Assembly: GCA_019307165.1 (NCBI GenBank)
Contig: JAFDKD010000270.1
Coordinates: 1-5,314, forward strand
Source of the DNA: Deltaproteobacteria bacterium
GTDB lineage: Bacteria; Desulfobacterota; DSM-4660; Desulfatiglandales; Desulfatiglandaceae
Reading direction: 5' to 3'
DNA length: 5,314 nt
Shown here: piece by piece, positions 1 to 4,447 of the stretch
Layout: each line of letters opens with the position of its first letter
How positions within the stretch are numbered: the stretch's first letter is position 1
The notes under the pieces: generated by a model
What the model was told of the DNA's origin: nothing
Databases searched by the model: none
What the model saw: the letters and a program-made list of their open reading frames with translations, nothing else
Program-made: the position numbers and the translations under genes

Positions 1-27
1 GGGATGACGGAGAAAAGAGGCTCAATT

Positions 28-47
28 TTCAATCTTCAATGTTCAAT
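28..47. repeat. TTCAATN heptad repeat, three units
   Basis: TTCAAT occurs at 28-33, 35-40 and 42-47 with a strict period of 7, preceded by a partial unit CAATT. It lies in the 177-nt stretch at the left edge, where I see no open frame with coding character. It is probably the same kind of degenerate short-period intergenic sequence as the TGAACC array 80 nt further on. Function unknown. Confidence 0.5.
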
Positions 48-126
48 ATCTAATGCCCTTATCTTGGCGAACTTTGCGTTCTTTGCGATAGAAAATCAAC
101 CTCCGCGCAACGCTCACACGAAACCC

Positions 127-163
127 TGAACCTTTGAACCTTGAACCTCTGAACCTTGCGAAG
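127..163. repeat. TGAACC tandem array followed by TTGCGAAG
   Basis: TGAACC is seen at 127-132, 135-140, 142-147 and 150-155, spaced by 7-8 nt. The array is followed directly by TTGCGAAG (156-163). A related array at 783-810 (TCAACC/TGAACC units) is also followed, a little further on, by TTGCGAAG (819-826), so the two look like copies of one degenerate element. The array lies 15 nt past the stop codon of the minus-strand gene at 178-564. It has no U-tract hairpin, so I do not call it a terminator. Confidence 0.6.
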
Positions 164-177
164 TTTCACAAGAGCTA

Positions 178-564
178 TCAGCTTTTCTTGTCGATCTTCT
201 TGATGCTGTAGAAAAACCGTGTATCTTTATCCGGCAATTTATGTACCCCGAAACCGAACTGCCGGTCGTCCTTGGTCATCACCAGCCTGTAGTTGTTCTC
301 CTTTTCCCTTTCATGGATTATCTGCCACCCACCCTCGGTCATCTTCTTTTTGTACCAATCGAAAATCGCTTTCGCGTTAGCGGTGGTTTGCAATTTCACC
401 TGAGTAACCGGACCTGTCGTCTGGCAACTCGTCACTTTCGCATCGGGATGAAGGGGGACGAGTTTTTTTATCTCATCCGGGACCTCTTGTGCTTGCGCGC
501 CAAAGGCGAAAAACAATGCCATTATGCCGACGAACCATATTAATTTATGTTTCATATGTTTCAT
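178..564 (-). CDS. small exported protein of unknown function
   Basis: A 128-residue protein that I do not recognise as a named family. Residues 1-25 form a clear Sec signal peptide: basic N-terminus, hydrophobic core (IWFVGIMALFFAF), then A-Q-A before Gln26 as a likely signal peptidase I site. The mature part is about 100 residues, charged and lysine-rich, with one cysteine (Cys47), so it should be a small periplasmic or secreted domain. The pattern P-x-A-K-V near residue 40, then F-x-W-Y-K-K-K-M-x-E-x-G-W (68-80) and a beta-rich tail resembles small exported domains in which a helix ends in a G-W turn; that comparison is inference. The start is ambiguous: ATG at 564 and ATG at 555 are created by a 9-nt tandem duplication (ATGAAACAT twice). 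The signal peptide works from either. The gene is monocistronic, reads away from the selenoprotein gene, and ends in TGA followed directly by TAG. Confidence 0.8.
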   Translation of the reverse strand: MKHMKHKLIWFVGIMALFFAFGAQAQEVPDEIKKLVPLHPDAKVTSCQTTGPVTQVKLQTTANAKAIFDWYKKKMTEGGWQIIHEREKENNYRLVMTKDDRQFGFGVHKLPDKDTRFFYSIKKIDKKS

Positions 565-567
565 ATG

Positions 568-575
568 CCTCCTTA
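568..575 (-). promoter_or_regulatory. Shine-Dalgarno TAAGGAGG with two candidate starts
   Basis: On the minus strand TAAGGAGG is a near-perfect anti-16S match. It sits 3 nt before the first ATG (562-564) and 12 nt before the second (553-555). The first spacing is short and the second long, so the site does not settle the start; both ATGs are in frame. Confidence 0.75.
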
Positions 576-601
576 AAGGTGTTATGGACCGTTATTCCCT
601 C

Positions 602-630
602 TTAATATCACGTTCATTTGCTCCGATCAA
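602..630 (-). promoter_or_regulatory. sigma70-type promoter for the small exported protein
   Basis: On the minus strand TTGATC (625-630) and TATTAA (602-607) are separated by exactly 17 nt, each matching 4 of 6 consensus bases. Transcription would begin near 595, giving a leader of about 30-40 nt that carries the strong ribosome site. Identified by eye only. Confidence 0.5.
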
Positions 631-633
631 CCG

Positions 634-660
634 CTATGGGTAAAGAATCCGGGCCCATAG
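634..660. repeat. inverted repeat CTATGGG / CCCATAG, possible operator
   Basis: CTATGGG (634-640) and CCCATAG (654-660) are perfect reverse complements across a 13-nt spacer. The repeat lies just upstream of the minus-strand promoter at 602-630, where an activator or repressor site would be expected. The right arm could instead pair GGCCC (652-656) with GGGCC (662-666). No U-tract follows on either strand, so a terminator is unlikely. Confidence 0.4.
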
Positions 661-674
661 GGGGCCGGAAGATA

Positions 675-722
675 GGCTGAGGTTAAGGCTAAGGCTGAGG
701 AACAGAAAAGTTAAGGTTAAGC
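675..722. repeat. degenerate GGYTNA hexamer array, forward orientation
   Basis: From 675 the plus strand reads GGCTGA, GGTTAA, GGCTAA, GGCTGA in a 6-nt period, then after a short break GTTAAGGTTAAGC (710-722). The opposite strand of the array at 783-810 has the same hexamer, so the two are inverted relative to each other. GGCTGAG (675-681) can also pair exactly with CTCAGCC (758-764). No coding potential is apparent. Confidence 0.55.
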
Positions 723-749
723 AAGGGTTCACAGAATGTACAATTCATT

Positions 750-830
750 CTCTCAATCTCAGCCTGGCGAAGCGAAGCCTTCTCTCAACCTCAACCTGAA
801 CCTCAACCTGCCGCAGGCTTGCGAAGCGGG
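750..830. repeat. inverted partner array (TCAACC/TGAACC) with TTGCGAAG tail
   Basis: CTCAATCTCAGCC (752-764) is followed by GGCGAAGCGAAGCC and then a run of TCAACC, TCAACC, TGAACC, TCAACC units (about 785-809). After that comes CCGC-AGGCTTGCGAA-GCGG (811-829), a small inverted repeat. TTGCGAAG (819-826) is shared with the array at 127-163. Together with 675-722 this fills most of the 424-nt intergenic region 565-988. Confidence 0.55.
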
Positions 831-914
831 AGTTTTGCAGATGGAATAAAGCCGCGAGGTTCCACGCTGCAGGTCACAGGTCGTTGGAGCTTCCTTTCGC
901 ATGTGTTTTTGGCC

Positions 915-943
915 TTGATACTTGGCAAAATATAGGCTATTTA
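915..943 (+). promoter_or_regulatory. candidate promoter of the selenoprotein gene
   Basis: TTGATA (915-920) and TATTTA (938-943) are 17 nt apart; the -35 is good and the -10 weak. Overlapping it is a sigma54-like arrangement: TGGCA at 923-927, with its GG at 924-925, and GC at 936-937, the characteristic GG-N10-GC spacing, although the TT normally preceding GC is absent. Either would place the transcript start some 35-45 nt before the ATG at 989. The two readings cannot be separated by eye. Confidence 0.35.
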
Positions 944-975
944 CGTCACAAATTACACTCTGAAAACTCAAGCAC

Positions 976-981
976 AGAGGT
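976..981 (+). promoter_or_regulatory. Shine-Dalgarno AGAGGT fixing the start at 989
   Basis: AGAGGT ends 7 nt before ATG 989. This decides for that start over the in-frame ATG at 884: the 989 start opens directly into a signal peptide, whereas the upstream extension would bury the signal 35 residues inside the protein and runs through the promoter-like segment. Confidence 0.6.
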
Positions 982-988
982 GCCCGTT

Positions 989-1846
989 ATGAGATTCAAA
1001 CACGATGCAATCGCCGCAATTATCGCATTTTTTCTGGTCCTCGCATGGGCGTCCCCCGGCATCGGTTCGGGCCTGGAATGGACCGTTGAAGCGGAGGTGG
1101 AACTGGATGCCCTGCCGCTGGATACGGCACCCTCAACGGATGGAAAATGGATTTTTATTCTTGTCCCGGGAGAAATCCAAGCTTACTCGTCCGCTGAGGG
1201 AAAAATAACCATACGTATCCCTGTTGACAAGTCATTCGATCGGTTAAGCTATTCGCCGAAGCAACAAGCGCTGATCCTCACCTCCGGCGCCGGAAAAAAA
1301 TTCCAGGTACTCAAGCTGGAAACCGTTCACGATATCGACACATCCGGGCTACCCTTTAAGGGACCTGAAAACGCACCCGTAACCATTGTCGTTTTCGGCG
1401 ATTTCCAGTGACCCTACTGTGCGCGGATAAGCCCGCTCATCCAGCAGGTGCTGGATAAGAACCCTGAGACGGTCAAAATGGTCCCGATGAATTACCCGCT
1501 TTCCAGCCATAAAATGGCCATGAAGGCGGCTATGGCCGCCCTTGCCGCCGACAAGCAGGAAAAATTCTGGGAATTTTACCACAAACTCTATGAGAGCTAT
1601 AAAAGTTTGACGGACAAGAAGATCGACCGGATCGCCGAAGAATTGGGACTTGATTCGGAAAAATTCAAAAAAGACATGAATTCGGCCGCCGTCAAGAAGT
1701 TGGTTAACCGGGATATTCAAAACGCCAAACGGATCGGCATTCGCGGCATACCTTCCATTTTTATCAATGGCAGGCCGCTTCGAAACAGAAACGTTCAGGG
1801 CTTTCAGAAGATCATCGACGCTGAGTTGGAAAAAATCGGAAAGTAG
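989..1846 (+). CDS. exported thioredoxin-fold (DsbA/Thioredoxin_4-like) selenoprotein, UGA recoded as Sec141
   Basis: Read through the UGA at 1409-1411, the frame gives one 285-residue protein ending at TAG 1844-1846. Residues 1 to about 21-28 are a Sec signal peptide (R-F-K-H, hydrophobic core 8-20, L-A-W-A-S). Residues about 30-120 have propeller-blade-like repeats (S-T-D-G-K-W-I-F-I-L-V and L-S-Y-S-P...L-I-L-T-S-G), a comparison that is inference. From 123 the thioredoxin domain begins: K-G-P-E-N-A-P-V-T-I-V-V-F-G-D-F-Q, then U141-P-Y-C144. A helical insert follows (K-F-W-E-F-Y-H-K-L-Y), then the cis-proline loop G-I-P255-S-I-F-I-N-G, which is diagnostic of the family. Cys144 is the only cysteine, so U141 and C144 would be the sole redox pair, forming a selenylsulfide. 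Expected role: thiol/disulfide exchange in the periplasm; substrate and direction (oxidase, reductase or isomerase) unknown. The alternative is a nonsense mutation of a Cys codon (one base change), but the SECIS-like hairpin and undecayed downstream half argue against it. Confidence 0.85.
1409..1411 (+). other. in-frame UGA read as selenocysteine
   Basis: The UGA replaces the first cysteine of the C-P-Y-C active site: the codons either side give F-G-D-F-Q and P-Y-C-A-R, the classic motif context in this family. Selenocysteine in known selenoproteins usually substitutes a catalytic redox cysteine, which is what is seen. Insertion would need SelA, SelB, SelC (tRNA-Sec) and SelD encoded elsewhere in the genome; none lies in this window. 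Confidence 0.85.
1439..1456 (+). promoter_or_regulatory. bacterial SECIS-like hairpin
   Basis: AUCCAGC (1439-1445) pairs perfectly with GCUGGAU (1450-1456), closing a 4-nt AGGU loop. The E. coli fdhF SECIS also presents GGU in its apical loop, recognised by SelB. A G within the first two loop bases is the usual bacterial requirement and is met here (G1447). The loop G is the 36th base after the UGA, towards the long end of bacterial spacing. After a C/A mismatch, U1437-A1458 and C1436-G1459 may lengthen the stem. The hairpin lies inside the coding sequence (L-I-Q-Q-V-L-D), as bacterial SECIS elements do. Confidence 0.75.
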
Positions 1847-1860
1847 GAAATTTCAGCGTC
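1817..1860. repeat. 8-bp inverted repeat spanning the convergent gene ends
   Basis: GACGCTGA (1817-1824) and TCAGCGTC (1853-1860) are perfect reverse complements around a 28-nt loop. The left arm is in the last codons of the selenoprotein gene; the right arm holds the TGA stop and last codons of the PBP gene. No U-tract follows on either strand, so it is not a canonical rho-independent terminator. It may nevertheless mark the boundary of two convergent transcripts. Confidence 0.4.
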
Positions 1861-4207
1861 CGGGCTCCATATCGAACTGAAGGAACTGTCCGGTCTTTGC
1901 GGCCCGGGGTTTGGGTGAATATTCCTGTGGTTCCTTTCCCTCGGCAAAGGCCTGAATGACGGTCTTCTTGGAATGGGGCCCCGCCAAAAGCCCTGTATGG
2001 GTGTCTATTTTTGCGAAAACCACGCCTTCGGGAATCTCGAAATCCACGACCCTTTTCCCCTCCAGGACCGCCGACATGAATTTGAGCCAGATGGGGCCGG
2101 CGGCCCGTGAACCGGTTTCGCCCCGGCCCATGGACCTCCGGTCGTCATAACCCACCCAGACCCCGGTCAGCAGTGTCGGTGTGTACCCGATAAACCAAGC
2201 GTCCCAGAGTTCGTTGGTGGTGCCCGTTTTTCCGGCCGCGGGCCTGTTCAGGGCCCGCGCTCGCCATCCGGTCCCTTCATTAATCACGGCCCTCAGTAAA
2301 TCGGTCATGACATAGGCGGTTTGTTTGGATATTGCCTCAGTCAGTTGAGGATGGTTTTCCTCGACGACCTGCCCGCTCCGGTCCACGATGCGTCGGATAA
2401 ATATGGGTTTGGGCAGCATACCGCCGTTGGCAAACGCCGAGTAGGCAGTGGTAATTTCCATGAGTGAAAGCCCAGACGACCCGAGGGCCAGAGAGAGATC
2501 GGGGCTGAGGGGGGATGTTATGCCCAGTTTACCGGCATATTCAATGGAATAATTAACCCCAATGCGTTTAAGGATTTTAACGGTGATGACGTTCCTGGAC
2601 TTGGCCAGGGCCGTTCGAAAGAGCGTAGGCCCATGAAATTTTCGCTTGTAATTCTTGGGTTTCCAGACATTGTCACCCGTTTTTTTCAGCGCCACGTAAG
2701 GGGCGTCCAACAGGATCTCGGCGGGGCTGAGACCCCAATCCAGGGCCGCGGCATAAATAATGGGCTTGAACGCGGAACCGGGCTGGCGCTTGGCTTGAAC
2801 GGCGCGGTCGAATTGGCTGACAGCGAAGTCCCGTCCCCCCAGCATGGCTTTGACCTCCCCGCTCTGAGGCGCCATGCAGTACAGGGCGCCCTGTATGTCA
2901 GGGGTCTGATCGAGAGAAACCTCCCAGGTCTTCGGCTGGTTAGGCGCCTTCTCGAGTTTTACCCAAACCAGATCGCCCGGTTTCAGGGCCTGCGAGGGTT
3001 TTTTCAACTTTGCCGCATAGTATGCCGTCTCCGGGTCCGGCTTCCTTGCCCACTGCATCCCCGACAGGGGGAGATATCCCGTGTGTTCCCCGAAGCGCAC
3101 CACCACGCGCTTTTTCTTGTCGCTCACCGTCTCCACCAGGGCCTGGACCATATCCCCCGGCTTGGGCGGCGAAGAGGCGCTTCCCTTTTCCGCGGTCTCT
3201 TGCATGTATCGGGCAGCCTCTTCGGCTTCCAAGTGTTTGATAGGGCCCCGAAACCCCTCTCTTTTATCCAATTCCGACAGTCCCTGCCGCAACGCTTTTT
3301 CGGCCGTTTGCTGCATGTCCAGGTCTACGGTGGTATAGACCTTGAGTCCACCCTTATACAGAAGCTCGCGCCCATACGTTTTCATCAGATAGCGTCGGAC
3401 GTGCTCGGTGAAATAGGGGGCCTTGTCGAAGGTGCTTTCCGTTGAAGGCTCGATCTTAAGCGGGACGGCCAGAGACGCCCGATAGTCTTCTTCCGTGATG
3501 AAACCTTCCTGCCACATCCGCTCAAGCACATATTCCTGCCTGGCCCTGGCGCGGTCATAATGCGCAACGGGAGAATACCTGGCCGGCGCCTGGGGCAGCC
3601 CGGCCAATAATGCTGCTTCTGCAATATTCAATTCACCCGACGATTTATTGAAATAGGTCTGGGCCGCGGCCTCTACGCCGTAGGCCCCATGCCCAAGGTA
3701 AATCTGGTTCAGATATAGAAAGAGAATTTCCTCTTTGGAGAAGCTCTTCTCCAGCTGCACCGAAAGAATGGCCTCCCTCACCTTTCGCCTGTATGTTCTT
3801 CGGGTGTTTTTCAGCAACAGGGATTTGGTGACCTGCTGTGTAATGGTACTCCCCCCCTGCTCTATTCGACCGGCAACCAGGTTCTTGAAAAAGGCCCGGG
3901 CGATACTGACGAGATCCACCCCTTCGTGCTCGAAAAACCGTGCGTCTTCAGCTGCCACAAAGGCCTGAATAAGATGCTTGGGAAGCGTTTGCAGGGGGAC
4001 GACGATCCGCTTCTCTACCCAGAACCTTCCGATGACCTCGCCTTCGCTGCTGTACACCTCGGTAATGATCGGCGGCCGATACTCCCTCACCGAGCCGATA
4101 TAGGGGAGATTGCTGGACCAGATGTATCCAAAATACGCGGCCGTGCCCGCGCCGATAATGGCCACGACAATAAAAAGCCATAGAAAAATGATAAAAACCC
4201 GTTTCAC
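1853..4207 (-). CDS. mrcA: penicillin-binding protein 1A (bifunctional class A PBP)
   Basis: A complete 784-residue bifunctional peptidoglycan synthase: it polymerises lipid II into glycan strands and cross-links their peptides, anchored in the inner membrane with its bulk in the periplasm. Residues about 4-28 are the single membrane anchor. The GT51 glycosyltransferase domain shows E87-D-A-R-F-F-E-H-E-G (E87 catalytic), G-G-S-T-I-T-Q-Q (118-125), R-R-K-V-R-E (140-145), Y-L-N-Q-I-Y-L-G (165-172) and L-A-G-L-P-Q-A-P (201-208). Residues about 320-435 are the PBP1A OB-fold insert (P-G-D-M-V-Q-A-L-V near 350, P-G-D-L-V-W-V near 410). The transpeptidase has S478-A-F-K481, S537-R-N539 and K660-T-G662, so both activities look intact. 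The OB insert and length favour PBP1A over PBP1B. The start is GTG with GGAG 9 nt upstream. It is convergent with the selenoprotein gene (6-nt gap) and divergent from the ligase gene. Confidence 0.95.
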   Translation of the reverse strand: MKRVFIIFLWLFIVVAIIGAGTAAYFGYIWSSNLPYIGSVREYRPPIITEVYSSEGEVIGRFWVEKRIVVPLQTLPKHLIQAFVAAEDARFFEHEGVDLVSIARAFFKNLVAGRIEQGGSTITQQVTKSLLLKNTRRTYRRKVREAILSVQLEKSFSKEEILFLYLNQIYLGHGAYGVEAAAQTYFNKSSGELNIAEAALLAGLPQAPARYSPVAHYDRARARQEYVLERMWQEGFITEEDYRASLAVPLKIEPSTESTFDKAPYFTEHVRRYLMKTYGRELLYKGGLKVYTTVDLDMQQTAEKALRQGLSELDKREGFRGPIKHLEAEEAARYMQETAEKGSASSPPKPGDMVQALVETVSDKKKRVVVRFGEHTGYLPLSGMQWARKPDPETAYYAAKLKKPSQALKPGDLVWVKLEKAPNQPKTWEVSLDQTPDIQGALYCMAPQSGEVKAMLGGRDFAVSQFDRAVQAKRQPGSAFKPIIYAAALDWGLSPAEILLDAPYVALKKTGDNVWKPKNYKRKFHGPTLFRTALAKSRNVITVKILKRIGVNYSIEYAGKLGITSPLSPDLSLALGSSGLSLMEITTAYSAFANGGMLPKPIFIRRIVDRSGQVVEENHPQLTEAISKQTAYVMTDLLRAVINEGTGWRARALNRPAAGKTGTTNELWDAWFIGYTPTLLTGVWVGYDDRRSMGRGETGSRAAGPIWLKFMSAVLEGKRVVDFEIPEGVVFAKIDTHTGLLAGPHSKKTVIQAFAEGKEPQEYSPKPRAAKTGQFLQFDMEPGR

Positions 4208-4216
4208 CCGTGATCG

Positions 4217-4220
4217 CTCC
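4217..4220 (-). promoter_or_regulatory. Shine-Dalgarno GGAG for the PBP1A GTG start
   Basis: On the minus strand GGAG lies 9 nt before GTG (4205-4207). It supports this non-ATG start, which opens directly into the basic residues and membrane anchor (M-K-R-V-F-I-I-F) normal for PBP1A. Confidence 0.6.
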
Positions 4221-4249
4221 GAATCTTGAAATACTCAGGGCCGCCCCAT

Positions 4250-4271
4250 GGCACAGCCGGACCCGTGTGCC
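4250..4271 (-). other. hairpin in the PBP1A mRNA leader
   Basis: GGCACA and TGTGCC are perfect reverse complements (6 bp) around a 10-nt GC-rich loop, inside the roughly 90-nt leader predicted between the promoter at 4306-4334 and the GTG start. It does not cover the ribosome site. No known riboswitch class is recognised. Confidence 0.3.
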
Positions 4272-4305
4272 CCCGTTGCCCGGTATCGGCTCTTAAAACC
4301 AGAAA

Positions 4306-4334
4306 ATTATGGCACATGAAGTACCCGCTGTAAA
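4306..4334 (-). promoter_or_regulatory. sigma70-type promoter for PBP1A
   Basis: On the minus strand TTTACA (4329-4334) and CATAAT (4306-4311) are separated by exactly 17 nt, each matching 5 of 6 consensus bases: the best promoter in the window. The transcript would start near 4299, leaving a leader of about 90 nt. Confidence 0.6.
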
Positions 4335-4353
4335 GACTCCCCAACTTACGGCA

Positions 4354-4383
4354 TTGACTTCCATTTGCGAATGGTGAAAGAAT
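4354..4383 (+). promoter_or_regulatory. weak candidate promoter with internal palindrome, ligase gene
   Basis: TTGACT (4354-4359) and AAGAAT (4378-4383) are 18 nt apart. The spacer contains the palindrome CCATT-TGCG-AATGG (4361-4374), where a repressor such as a TetR- or FadR-type regulator could sit; that role is inference. The transcript would start about 55 nt before the ATG at 4448. Confidence 0.3.
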
Positions 4384-4435
4384 CCATTGCTTATATCAGG
4401 CAAAGACGCAATTCACCCTAACTGTCATCAAAGCT

Positions 4436-4441
4436 GGGAGG
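4436..4441 (+). promoter_or_regulatory. Shine-Dalgarno GGGAGG of the ligase gene
   Basis: GGGAGG lies 6 nt before ATG 4448, an ideal spacing, and fixes the start of the partial ligase gene. Confidence 0.7.
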
Positions 4442-4447
4442 ACGACC

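Noticed and set aside
783..810. CRISPR-like or VNTR array
   Set aside because: Units are 6-8 nt with no spacers, so this is degenerate short-period repeat, not CRISPR.
759..971. 70-residue minus-strand open frame over the repeat arrays
   Set aside because: It is composed largely of translated repeats (R-L-R-F-R-L-R-L-R) and has no ribosome site or family resemblance.
884..988. Upstream in-frame ATG at 884 as the start of the selenoprotein
   Set aside because: It would place the signal peptide 35 residues inside and overlap the promoter-like segment; ATG 989 has its own ribosome site and opens with the signal peptide.
1423..1436. Alternative hairpin GCGG-AUAAGC-CCGC as the SECIS
   Set aside because: It is nearer the UGA, but has only 4 bp and no G near the start of the loop, nor a GU; the 1439-1456 hairpin is longer and has the right loop.
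989..1846. Pseudogene or sequencing error: nonsense mutation of a Cys codon at 1409-1411
   Set aside because: Possible by one base change, but the stop falls precisely on the redox cysteine, the downstream half shows no frameshift or decay, and a SECIS-like hairpin with the proper loop follows. Recoding explains all three.
1448..1846. Separate 132-residue protein starting at GTG 1448
   Set aside because: No Shine-Dalgarno precedes it, the start would lie inside the hairpin, and the protein would lack the active site and first strand of the thioredoxin fold.
2633..3445. 270-residue plus-strand open frame inside the PBP1A gene
   Set aside because: It is antisense to conserved PBP1A domains; its composition (R, L, G, P, H rich) is that of a reverse-frame shadow, and it has no recognisable motif.
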